From Candidatus Aminicenantes bacterium UBA6228 (GTDB lineage Bacteria; Acidobacteriota; Aminicenantia; Aminicenantales; Saccharicenantaceae): a stretch of DNA of 64,000 bases. The DNA is taken from positions 237,593-301,592 of the forward strand of contig DJWO01000010.1 in the NCBI GenBank assembly GCA_002441005.1. The letters run 5' to 3'. Position numbers and translations under genes: made by a program. How positions within the stretch are numbered: position 1 is the stretch's first letter; each line of letters opens with the position of its first letter. Shown here in pieces: positions 25,273-33,337 of the stretch. The notes under the pieces were generated by a model. That model saw only the letters and a program-made list of their open reading frames with translations, did no database searches and was not told where the DNA came from.

Positions 25273-26595
25273 ATGGCCCGGAAGCCTCAACGCAACTATT
25301 TTTTAGTCTGCCTTATCTTTTTAATCTTTTTTGTCATTTCCCTTTTAACCAACATCATCGGCCCTCTCGTGCCGGAGATCATTGATAGCTTTAAATTGAA
25401 TTTAGCCTTAGCCGGACTTCTGCCTTTTTCTTTCTTTATCGCCTATGCTGTCATGTCCATTCCGGCTGGCGTTCTGGTTGAGAAATACCGTGAGAAAAAG
25501 GTTATGCTGGCCGCCTTTTGCCTGGCTCTGGCTGGAGCCCTGCTTTTTGCTCTTTTTCCTGGTTATCTGGTCTCAACCATTTCCCTTTTTCTCATTGGAC
25601 TGGGCATGGCCATTCTGCAGGTAGCAATTAATCCCCTTCTCCGGGTGTCGGGCGGCGAAGAACACTTTGCTTTTAACTCCGTTCTGGCTCAGCTTATTTT
25701 CGGCAGTGCTTCCTTTCTGAGTCCGCTTCTCTATTCCTATCTCGTTAGAAATCTCCCCGTAGCCGGAAAACAGAACCCGCTGCTTAACAGCCTGCGCCGG
25801 CTGGTTCCGCCCAACCTGCCCTGGGTTTCTCTTTACTGGGTTTTTGCTCTAATTGCTTTACTGATGATCATCATCATTTTTGCCTCAAGTTTTCCCAAAG
25901 TCGAATTAAAAGAAGAGGAAAAGGCCGGCACCTGGTCCATTTACAAAATTCTCTTAAAGAAAAAAATCGTCATTCTGTATTTCTTCGGAATCATGGCTTA
26001 TGTCGGCACCGAGCAGGGTGTGGCTAACTGGACTTCTCAGTTTCTTAAAACTTACCACGGGCTTGACCCGCAAACAGCCGGAGCCCAGGCTGTCTCCTAT
26101 TTCTGGGGCCTGATGACCATCGGCGGGCTTTTCGGTTTACTCTTGCTAAAACTTATGGACAGCCGGCGGGTTCTGATCGGGGCAGTATCCTTAGCTCTGG
26201 TCTGTCTGACGCTGGCTCTCTGGGGGCCGCCCTGTCTGCTTTCCTTCTCGCTTAAGCTGCCTGGTTCCGATTCTCAAATTATTAATCTGTATAGTTTTTC
26301 TCTTATCGGATTTTTCGCTTCGGTTATGTGGCCAATTATCTTTTCTTTAGCTCTTAATTCAATTGAGGCTCATCAGGGAGCTTTCTCCGGTCTCCTCTGT
26401 ACCGGTATTGCCGGCGGGGCTCTGGTGCCGCTACTTATCGGCTGGCTCGGAGACCGGTTTGGACTCCGTCCCGCCCTGCTTGTTCTTTACCTGACTCTTG
26501 GCTATATTTTGAGTATAGGTTTCTGGGCCAGGCCACTTATTAACAATGAAACAATTAAGATGCGGAGAAAAAATAAAATGGCCGTCAGCCAGTAA
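25273..26595 (+). CDS. MFS sugar transporter (FucP/GlcP-like)
   Basis: The 440-residue protein has about 12 membrane helices. The first half shows FVISLLTNIIGPLVPEIIDSF then SIPAGVLVEKYREKKVML, the MFS loop 2-3 signature (G-x-x-x-D/E-x-x-G-R/K). GLGMAILQVAINPLLRVSG is characteristic of the FHS/FucP branch that imports monosaccharides with H+ or Na+. A ROK-family sugar kinase follows 59 bases downstream, which supports sugar uptake and phosphorylation as a unit. The sugar is unknown. Confidence 0.85.
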   Translation: MARKPQRNYFLVCLIFLIFFVISLLTNIIGPLVPEIIDSFKLNLALAGLLPFSFFIAYAVMSIPAGVLVEKYREKKVMLAAFCLALAGALLFALFPGYLVSTISLFLIGLGMAILQVAINPLLRVSGGEEHFAFNSVLAQLIFGSASFLSPLLYSYLVRNLPVAGKQNPLLNSLRRLVPPNLPWVSLYWVFALIALLMIIIIFASSFPKVELKEEEKAGTWSIYKILLKKKIVILYFFGIMAYVGTEQGVANWTSQFLKTYHGLDPQTAGAQAVSYFWGLMTIGGLFGLLLLKLMDSRRVLIGAVSLALVCLTLALWGPPCLLSFSLKLPGSDSQIINLYSFSLIGFFASVMWPIIFSLALNSIEAHQGAFSGLLCTGIAGGALVPLLIGWLGDRFGLRPALLVLYLTLGYILSIGFWARPLINNETIKMRRKNKMAVSQ

Positions 26596-26654
26596 GTAAG
26601 CCAGCAGTCCGGAAGCTGATGAACCGAGCTGGCTTAAAACTTAAGGAGTAGAAA

Positions 26655-27506
26655 GTGGCGTTAATCGGTGTTGACCTGGGCGGCACACAGGTTCGGGCCG
26701 GCCTGGTCGAAGGTGACCGGGTAGTCAAAATCGCCGCCCGAGTCATCCGGAGTGCCGGGACAGAGGAGGAGATTTTATCTGATCTGACAGCTGTTCTGGA
26801 CGAGGTTTTCAGCCTTGAGGTCGAGGGCCTGGGCCTCGGCATTCCCAGCCTCGTTGATTTGGAGACCGGGGTCGTCTATGATGTCCAGAACATTCCTGCC
26901 TGGCAGGAAGTTCCGCTCAAAAGAATACTTGAAGCTCGCTATCAGGTCCCGGTTTATATCAATAATGACGCTAACTGCTTTGCCGCCGGTGAAAGGTATT
27001 TTGGCCTCGGTCGCACCTATAATAATTTTGTCGGGTTAATTACCGGCACCGGTCTCGGAGCCGGACTCATCCTCAATGGGCGTCTTTATTCCGGACCTAA
27101 TTGCGGCGCCGGTGAGTTTGGGATGCTGCCTTACCTTGAAGCTAATTTTGAGCGCTACGCCTCCGGACAATTTTTCCTTAAATCCCATGGCTGTCCGGGA
27201 AAAGAATTTTACCAGCGGGCTAAAGCTGGCCAAAAAGAAGCTCTAAAGGTCTTTGAGGCTTACGGTCATCACCTGGGCGAAGCCATCAAAGCTATCATGT
27301 ATGCCGTCGACCCTGAGGCCATTATCCTCGGCGGGTCGGTCAGTCAGTCTTATGAATTTTTTAAAGACTCGATGCTGGCCGCTATTTCCTCTTTTGCCTA
27401 TTCCCTGGCCGTTAAGAGAATTGAGATTAAAGTTTCAACCACTGATAATATTGCCATCCTGGGAGCAGCTGCTCTTTATCTGGACAATCTTCAGGGCGGA
27501 CAGTAA
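26655..27506 (+). CDS. ROK-family sugar kinase lacking the zinc motif
   Basis: It probably phosphorylates the sugar brought in by the adjacent transporter, using ATP. The 283-residue protein starts with GTG after AAGGAG. It shows the phosphate loop LIGVDLGGTQVRAG, the catalytic Asp in YINNDANCFAAGE, LITGTGLGAGLILNG and the adenosine motif IILGGSVSQS. The usual ROK zinc site (GH then CxCGxxGCxE) is absent: after GEFG comes MLPYLEANFERYASG with no ligand Cys or His. Zinc-free ROK kinases exist in the family, so loss of activity is not implied. A terminator follows. Confidence 0.88.
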   Translation: MALIGVDLGGTQVRAGLVEGDRVVKIAARVIRSAGTEEEILSDLTAVLDEVFSLEVEGLGLGIPSLVDLETGVVYDVQNIPAWQEVPLKRILEARYQVPVYINNDANCFAAGERYFGLGRTYNNFVGLITGTGLGAGLILNGRLYSGPNCGAGEFGMLPYLEANFERYASGQFFLKSHGCPGKEFYQRAKAGQKEALKVFEAYGHHLGEAIKAIMYAVDPEAIILGGSVSQSYEFFKDSMLAAISSFAYSLAVKRIEIKVSTTDNIAILGAAALYLDNLQGGQ

Positions 27507-27514
27507 TTAGCGGC

Positions 27515-27534
27515 CCGCCGGCGGCGGTTTTTTT
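27515..27534 (+). terminator. Intrinsic terminator after the transporter-kinase pair
   Basis: CCGCC and GGCGG form a 5-bp GC stem around a 3-base loop, followed directly by seven T. It lies nine bases after the ROK stop codon, between two convergent genes. Confidence 0.55.
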
Positions 27535-27553
27535 GTTTATTTACCGCCACTGT

Positions 27554-29584
27554 CTATTTTATTACCAGCTGGCAACTAAGATTTTTCAAAACCTCGCTCA
27601 GCAGTCGCTCCGAGTTTTGGCCTTCAGCTGTCAGAATAAAAAGATCAACACCGTTAATTAGGCCGGCCACCGATTTTTCCCCGGAGACAACCACCGGTCG
27701 TTTCTTTCCCCACACTGTCTGATAGACCAGACGCCCATCGTTAACCATTTTTTTCAGCTGACTGGCCAGATACTGGTCAAGATCGGCAGCTGGAAACCAG
27801 CCTTCCTGGGTCAATTTGACATTTTCACCAGCTGGCCCTCTTAAGGCGACCAGCGTCTTATCCGGCCAGACTTTATCAGTATCATAAAAAGTGAACCCGT
27901 CCGGAGCTTTTAAACTTAACTGAAGTCCACGGTTAAAATAGCTCCCATCTTTGACTTCATAGAGCGGCTGACCTGGTTCGACCCGGTAGCGATGCCCATC
28001 GAAGCTATAGTCCTGAATCTCAATATTAACCTGGCCAAAGATCTTCTGGGCAGCCAGGAGGCTTTCTCCCAGCCCTTCCTCCAGGCCGCTGGCAGCCACC
28101 ACCAGACGAGCGGCGTCGGCCGGCCCTGGACCCGGGATAGCCGCATCCAGGGGTACCCAGCGATCAGCTATCCAGGCCTCCACCCAGGCATGCCCGCCCC
28201 AAACCCCGTTGACATAGACCAGGCCCATCAGATAACGAGAAGGGATGCCGGCCGCTCTCAGTAAAGAAGCCAGCAGAGAGGCATAGCCGGCACAGGTACC
28301 TCTTTTATTTTTTATAACCTCTGAGGCCGGAGCGAAGACAATCCCCAGGTCAAAAGTCATATTGGTGGCAACCCAGTTCCTGAGCTGCAAAGCTTTCTCA
28401 TAAGGATCTTTGATCGGCCCGGCCACCTCCGCCGCCACTTTCTTGATCTCAGGATCATCAGCATCAAGATAAGCATTGGCTTGAAGATAACGTTTGAACT
28501 CTTCTTTCGACAATTTTTTACCAGCGGGAGTTTTTAGATTTACCTGGCTTACGGCCAGAAGGGTGGTTTCTGCCGTCTGGCTGATGACCCGTTGATAATC
28601 ACAGTTAAGATCGGGCCAATCTCCTTCAGGCTTTTTCTTCTCAATTTTAATGACCAGCCGGTTAAGAGTTCTGGCTTGAGGTAAACGGACATTAGATTTA
28701 ATTAGACTTACCTGATATTGATCTTCGTTGATGGACAGGCCTTCAACCCCTTTCCGGACTTCTTCTTCAGTTGAAGCTATAACTATTAAATCGCCAAAAG
28801 GTGAAGATTCAATCGATTTGATTTCATGCCCAGCCTCATCAATCCAGACCTGCCGGGTTGAACCCACTCCTGATGTTTTCTCCTCTATCTTTCTGGTTTT
28901 AATCTTTTCTCCGCGGAAATCGATCTCTTCTTCGCTGGCCAGCCATCTCTCACCGGTCACCACCTGAGACAGCTCTGCCAGCAGTGTTTTATATTCAACT
29001 TTATCGCCTGGTTCCTTAAGGCGGGCCTGACTGAGCTGACTGATACCCTCCGGGCCAAGCAGTTGGCCGGTATAGGGCAATTCACGGCTAAAAGTCCGGC
29101 CCGAGGCCGTTGTTTTTAGGATAATTTTCCCCTCTTCGACCTGAGCTTCAACCTTGATTGGCTCGGAAGACATGATTATCTCGGCCACAACTTTTTTCAG
29201 CTGTCCGTCTTCGGTTTCTAAATATTCAGACTTAGACATGATTTCAGCCTTTTTCCCCAGGCGGTTAAAAGACATCTTTGATTCGCTATAACTTTTATAG
29301 AACCATTGACCATTTTCTTTTACTTTCTGGCCGCTTCCTTTGAGGTAGCCAATCTTTTGACCGCCGAGAGTAATCAGATACCACTGAGTTTCCGCTTTCT
29401 CTATAGAAAGAGCAGCGGCTGGGGCCTGACCCGTCTGTCCATAGATAACGGAAAAACTCAACAGAAAGAACAGGAGCAGAGAAAAAACCGCGATAAAGAA
29501 TAAAGGCTTTTCTTTTCTAAGTTTCAGGACACCTGGCTTGGTCATAATCAGGTTAAGTTTATTCTGGCGGCCGATCCCGGGCAT
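27554..29584 (-). CDS. Large exported transglutaminase-like domain protein
   Basis: The 676-residue protein has an N-terminal membrane/signal segment (PLFFIAVFSLLLFFLLSFSVIYG). Residues ~55-330 form an unrecognised region rich in beta strands (WYLITLGGQKIGYLKG and following). The transglutaminase-like core spans ~370-500 with the triad Cys in NKRGTCAGYASLLASLLRAAG, His in WGGHAWVEAWI and Asp in VPLDAAIPG. A C-terminal beta-rich region of ~150 residues follows. The start at 29584 has AAAGGAGC. Likely an envelope peptidase or cross-linking enzyme; the substrate is unknown. It differs from the propeller-transglutaminase at 17-18.7 kb. Confidence 0.8.
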   Translation of the reverse strand: MPGIGRQNKLNLIMTKPGVLKLRKEKPLFFIAVFSLLLFFLLSFSVIYGQTGQAPAAALSIEKAETQWYLITLGGQKIGYLKGSGQKVKENGQWFYKSYSESKMSFNRLGKKAEIMSKSEYLETEDGQLKKVVAEIIMSSEPIKVEAQVEEGKIILKTTASGRTFSRELPYTGQLLGPEGISQLSQARLKEPGDKVEYKTLLAELSQVVTGERWLASEEEIDFRGEKIKTRKIEEKTSGVGSTRQVWIDEAGHEIKSIESSPFGDLIVIASTEEEVRKGVEGLSINEDQYQVSLIKSNVRLPQARTLNRLVIKIEKKKPEGDWPDLNCDYQRVISQTAETTLLAVSQVNLKTPAGKKLSKEEFKRYLQANAYLDADDPEIKKVAAEVAGPIKDPYEKALQLRNWVATNMTFDLGIVFAPASEVIKNKRGTCAGYASLLASLLRAAGIPSRYLMGLVYVNGVWGGHAWVEAWIADRWVPLDAAIPGPGPADAARLVVAASGLEEGLGESLLAAQKIFGQVNIEIQDYSFDGHRYRVEPGQPLYEVKDGSYFNRGLQLSLKAPDGFTFYDTDKVWPDKTLVALRGPAGENVKLTQEGWFPAADLDQYLASQLKKMVNDGRLVYQTVWGKKRPVVVSGEKSVAGLINGVDLFILTAEGQNSERLLSEVLKNLSCQLVIK

Positions 29585-29737
29585 TTTTGCTCCTTTAAAA
29601 CAGAATATCTACGGCGAGTTCTTATTTTCTTTAAACTTTTACTCATATTTATCTACTGATATTCTATTTTTTAACTTTAGGCTGCTCATTTATTGCTTCT
29701 TCTATCTTATTCTTTACGCTCCGAATTATCCAGCCGG

Positions 29738-29755
29738 TGGCCGGCTCGCCGGCCA
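29738..29755. repeat. Perfect GC-rich inverted repeat
   Basis: TGGCCGGC and GCCGGCCA are separated by two bases. It lies about 100 bases beyond the end of the phosphate transporter gene (minus strand) in a 274-bp gap. No T-tract follows on either strand, so it is not a classical intrinsic terminator. Nothing else is recognised in the gap. Confidence 0.5.
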
Positions 29756-29858
29756 AGCCGGGCAGCTTCGCCTCCCCTGACTGTCTGTCCAGTTTTCAAA
29801 CTTTAGTTCATGACTATTAAAAATTTTGACGGAGAGCTAACCGCGGTCACCAATCTGG

Positions 29859-30869
29859 TCAGCCCACAAACAGCAGGGAAACTTTATAAAACAGAGCAGC
29901 AATAACGGCGGCCATTGGAATGGTAAAAATCCAGGCCCAGACAATGCGCAGAGTGACCTGCCATTTAACCGAGGAGGCACTTCTGGCTACACCGACCCCC
30001 GTTACAGCACCGGTGATAACATGAGTGGTAGAAACAGGAATGCCTAAATGAGTGGCCATGAAGATGCTGATAGCACTGGCTGTCTCGGCACAGAAACCGT
30101 CAATCGGACGCAAGCGGACAATTTTCTGGCCCATGGTTTTGACGATTCGCCAGCCGCCACTTAACGTTCCCAGAGCAATGGCTGTATGAGCAGAAAGCAC
30201 TATCCACAGCGGGATGTGAAACGTCTTCATGTGGCCAGAAGTAAAAACCAGCCCGGCAATAATCCCCATGGTTTTCTGAGCATCATTGCCGCCATGACCC
30301 AGGCTATAGAGAGCAGCTGACAGCAACTGCAACCGGCGTGACCAGTAGTTAATAGATTTCAGGGGCTTGTTTCTAACCAGCCAGGTAGTCAGGATCATAA
30401 TCAGGTTGCCGAGAACCAGACCAAGAATAGGAGCAATAAAAATAAAGGAAATAACTTTTATCCAGCCTTTAACGATAATGACACCCCAGCCAGCTTTGGC
30501 CACGGCCGCCCCCAGGTAGCCGCCAATTAACGAGTGAGATGAACTGGAGGGCAAGCCCCAGTACCAGGTGAGAATATTCCAGATAACCGCTCCCATCAGG
30601 CCGCCGAAAATAACCAGCGGGTCAACCACCTTGATATCAATCAAACCGACGCCAATGGTCTCAGCCACACTCGTCCCAAAAATCAGAAAGGCCACGAAAT
30701 TGAAAAAAGCTGCCCAGACTACAGCCTGCTTCGGGCTTAAAACCCGGGTAGAAACAACGGTGGCTACCGAATTGGCAGCATCATGCAGGCCGTTGGTAAA
30801 ATCAAAAGAGAGAGCCAGGGCAATCACGAAGACAATAAAGCCAAAGCTCCAGCTGCCGGCCGCCATCAT
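29859..30869 (-). CDS. Inorganic phosphate transporter (PiT family)
   Basis: The 336-residue protein has about ten membrane helices. It carries the duplicated PiT signatures: FDFTNGLHDAANSVATVVSTR near the N-terminus and YSLGHGGNDAQKTMGIIAGLV in the second half, plus GLPSSSSHSLIGGYLGAAV and GIPVSTTHVITGAVTGVG. Family members import phosphate with H+ or Na+. It overlaps the stop codon of the upstream DUF47 gene by one base (TAATG), the standard DUF47-PiT operon. Confidence 0.95.
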   Translation of the reverse strand: MMAAGSWSFGFIVFVIALALSFDFTNGLHDAANSVATVVSTRVLSPKQAVVWAAFFNFVAFLIFGTSVAETIGVGLIDIKVVDPLVIFGGLMGAVIWNILTWYWGLPSSSSHSLIGGYLGAAVAKAGWGVIIVKGWIKVISFIFIAPILGLVLGNLIMILTTWLVRNKPLKSINYWSRRLQLLSAALYSLGHGGNDAQKTMGIIAGLVFTSGHMKTFHIPLWIVLSAHTAIALGTLSGGWRIVKTMGQKIVRLRPIDGFCAETASAISIFMATHLGIPVSTTHVITGAVTGVGVARSASSVKWQVTLRIVWAWIFTIPMAAVIAALFYKVSLLFVG

Positions 30870-31495
30870 TAGCCGCTTTTAACTACGATACCTTCAACTG
30901 TATTGCTGACCGCCTGATAGACATCCATGATGGTCTCCAGCACAAACAGCACATCTTTCCACTTGATAATATTAACCGGGTCTTTTTCCTCGCTGAACAA
31001 TTTTTGGAGAGATTCGGCATAGACCTGATCGCCTTTATCCTCGAGATCATGAAGGCTGCGGATAAGCTCGCCGATCAGCGGAGTATATTTCTGGGCGCGA
31101 AAGCATTCGGCAATCAGCTGATTGAGTTTATCAGTTGCTTCTTTAGAAAAGGAGGCAAATTCATCAAAGAAATATTTTTTCTGATCAAGGTTATAGAGAT
31201 AAACGCTATGAATAGCATTCTCGATGAGATCAATGATGTCATCCAGGCGGTGAACCAGCCGGTAGATATCTTCCCGGTCAAAAGGAGTGATAAAGCACTG
31301 ATTAAGTAACCTGATGACCTCGTGAGCAATGGTATCAGCTTTATGTTCGACCTGTTTGGCTTTTTCCCAGTATTGGCCGGAGCTCTCAAAGTTATGAGAG
31401 AAATCATAAAAAATATCGGTTATCTCAGACAGGCAGGCTGATAGCTCGGCAAAATGCTGGGCGAAGGCCGGTTCCTTGGGTAAGAAAAATTTCAT
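30869..31495 (-). CDS. DUF47 (PhoU-like) regulator of phosphate transport
   Basis: The protein has 208 residues from the ATG at 31495, which gives the usual family N-terminus MKFFLPKEPAFAQHF; an open frame extends 19 codons further upstream without support. It is all-helical, with family pieces KQVEHKADTIAHEVIRLLNQ, FITPFDREDIYRLVHRLDDIID and LHDLEDKGDQVYAESLQKLF. The E/D-rich helices resemble PhoU metal-binding motifs. DUF47 proteins are genetically tied to PiT transporters and thought to tune them. No strong ribosome binding site is visible. Confidence 0.9.
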   Translation of the reverse strand: MKFFLPKEPAFAQHFAELSACLSEITDIFYDFSHNFESSGQYWEKAKQVEHKADTIAHEVIRLLNQCFITPFDREDIYRLVHRLDDIIDLIENAIHSVYLYNLDQKKYFFDEFASFSKEATDKLNQLIAECFRAQKYTPLIGELIRSLHDLEDKGDQVYAESLQKLFSEEKDPVNIIKWKDVLFVLETIMDVYQAVSNTVEGIVVKSG

Positions 31496-31549
31496 AATGG
31501 CAACTTTAGATTCATGAAGTGACAATCTAACCCAAAAAATAAATAATTT

Positions 31550-31574
31550 CAAGCTGGCTAAATTTTCCAGCTTG
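31550..31574. repeat. Inverted repeat between divergent transporter genes
   Basis: CAAGCTGG and CCAGCTTG are separated by nine AT-rich bases. It lies 55 bases upstream of the DUF47 start and 128 bases upstream of the NSS transporter start. It may be an operator or a hairpin in the DUF47-PiT leader; on the minus strand an AT-rich run (AAATTATTTATTTTTT) follows it. Confidence 0.5.
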
Positions 31575-31650
31575 TTCAGATAAATTTATCAACTTTTTTT
31601 AAGGATATCTCTTGGCTTTTACAACCGGCTCTATTTATGGTAGAAATTGT

Positions 31651-31659
31651 TGATAAAAT
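31651..31659 (+). promoter_or_regulatory. Extended -10 box before the NSS transporter gene
   Basis: TGATAAAAT lies 42 bases before the GTG start. The -35 region is weak; TTTACA at 31618 is placed better for an alternative -10 (TAGAAA at 31641). Confidence 0.4.
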
Positions 31660-31701
31660 GATGGACTACTTGGCTGAAGAAACATTTTAAAGGAGATAAA
31701 A

Positions 31702-33066
31702 GTGACAAAGGATACTCCTGATACCAGAGGAAGCTGGGGGTCTAAACTGGCCTTTATTTTAGCTGCCTCCGGCTCAGCGATAGGCCTGGGCAGCATCTGG
31801 CGTTTCCCCATTATGGTTGGGTTAAATGGTGGAGCAGTCTTCGTTTTTGCTTACATTCTGGCTGTTGTCCTTATTGGTTTCCCTCTTATGCTGACAGAAT
31901 TAACCATCGGTCGTCATACCCAGAAAAATCCGGTAGGCGCTTTCAAAACTTTGAAACCTGGTACCCCATGGAAGCTGGTCGGTTATATGGGAGTGATTAC
32001 AGGTGTTTGCATACTTTCTTATTATTCAGTTATCGCCAGCTGGGGCGTTGGTTACCTTTATAAAACCTTGATAGGCGCCTTTCAGGGAGAGATGACCTGG
32101 GCCCGGTCTGACCAGATTTTTTCCTCATTTACAGCTAACCCGGTTCAAGTCCTCATTTGCTTCCTTGTGGTCATAGCCCTGACCACTTTTGTTATCTCGA
32201 AAGGAGTAAAAGGCGGGATTGAACGCTGGTCGAAGATACTGATGCCAATGCTTTTTATTCTCATCATCATTATGGCCATCAGAGCTCTGACCCTGAAAGG
32301 AGCTGGCCCCGGGATCTCTTTTTATCTTAAACCCGATTTTACCAAGATAAATCCCAGGTTGTTGTTCTACGCTGTCGGTCAGGCGTTCTTCTCTCTAAGC
32401 CTGGGGATGGGGACCATGATAACTTATGGCAGTTATATTTCCAAAGAAGAGAACCTCTCTTCCTCGGCCGGTTGGGTCTGCTTTTCGACGACACTGGTCG
32501 CCCTTTTAGCCGGAATTATTATTTTCCCGACTCTTTTCGCCACTCCGGGAATCAACCCTCAGGAAGTCCAGGCCAGTACGGGTCTCATGTTTCAGGTTTT
32601 CCCTTTAATTATCTCCAAACTGCCAGGTGGATATGTCTTCGGTGTCCTATTTTTTATATTGCTTTTTGTGGCAGCCCTGACTTCGACCATCTCCCTGCTG
32701 GAGGTCCCTACCGCCTTTTTGATTGATGAGCATAAGTGGAGAAGAGAAAAGGCGGCTACGGTCATCGGAGCAGCAGCTTTTATTCTGGGTATACCTTCCG
32801 CCCTATCTAACGGAGCCTCGCCGTGGTTGACCAAAATTAACCTGATGATGAAAATGGATCTGGTTTTTGGCAATATTATGCTGGCAGTGGGAGGCCTACT
32901 TATAACTATTTTTGTGGCTTATGTCTGGGGAATACCTCAGGCCTTGAAAGAAATCTCTCACGGCACCACTCGCTTCAAAATCAAACCTCTCTGGATTTTT
33001 AGCGTCAAGGTTTTATCTCCTCTGGCCATTATCGCTATTCTGGTTTTCACCATCTTCTTCGCCTGA
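31702..33066 (+). CDS. Sodium-dependent transporter of the NSS (SNF) family
   Basis: The 454-residue protein starts with GTG after AAAGGAG. It shows the N-terminal NSS signature WGSKLAFILAASGSAIGLGSIWRFP, in which the Na+ sites form, then PLMLTELTIGRHTQKNPVGAF, and about 11-12 helices as in bacterial LeuT-type members. FFSLSLGMGTMITYGSYI is helix 6-7 with the unwound substrate region. These carriers import amino acids or related compounds with Na+. It fits a protein-fermenting lifestyle. The substrate cannot be named. Confidence 0.93.
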   Translation: MTKDTPDTRGSWGSKLAFILAASGSAIGLGSIWRFPIMVGLNGGAVFVFAYILAVVLIGFPLMLTELTIGRHTQKNPVGAFKTLKPGTPWKLVGYMGVITGVCILSYYSVIASWGVGYLYKTLIGAFQGEMTWARSDQIFSSFTANPVQVLICFLVVIALTTFVISKGVKGGIERWSKILMPMLFILIIIMAIRALTLKGAGPGISFYLKPDFTKINPRLLFYAVGQAFFSLSLGMGTMITYGSYISKEENLSSSAGWVCFSTTLVALLAGIIIFPTLFATPGINPQEVQASTGLMFQVFPLIISKLPGGYVFGVLFFILLFVAALTSTISLLEVPTAFLIDEHKWRREKAATVIGAAAFILGIPSALSNGASPWLTKINLMMKMDLVFGNIMLAVGGLLITIFVAYVWGIPQALKEISHGTTRFKIKPLWIFSVKVLSPLAIIAILVFTIFFA

Positions 33067-33171
33067 CGAATGGGCTCGCCAAGGACCACTCATTCGCAAT
33101 TAAGGTCATACTTATCAGGCTGGCCTGACTCCTGGCTGCAGGGTCATTTGGTTAGGTCAGCCCGCATCAAC

Positions 33172-33210
33172 TTATTGATAATAAATGAAATCCGCTGGCC
33201 CGACCCCATT
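33172..33210. repeat. Lone end of family 2 repeat (copy C)
   Basis: ATTGATAATAAATGAAATCC followed by GCTGGCCCGACCCCATT matches the right end of the complete element at 63.3 kb. No convincing partner end is found within 150 bases to the left. It lies upstream of the EF-G promoter. Confidence 0.75.
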
Positions 33211-33234
33211 CAGAGTAGCTTTTTTTGTGAATTA

Positions 33235-33243
33235 TGGTAAAAT
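33235..33243 (+). promoter_or_regulatory. Extended -10 box of the EF-G gene
   Basis: TGGTAAAAT lies about 95 bases before the start codon. No clear -35 box is visible at 17-base spacing. Confidence 0.35.
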
Positions 33244-33337
33244 GGGCTGGCGAGCAGGGATTGGATTTTGACCTCGCCGCTGCTCACCTGTAAGGGCTTA
33301 TAAAATCATAGCTTAGTAAACAGAGGTGCTGTTTTAT

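Noticed and set aside
33062..33090. GAATGGGCTCGCCAAGG as the missing left end of repeat copy C
   Set aside because: Too few matches with AATGGGGTCGGGCCAGCG to distinguish from chance.
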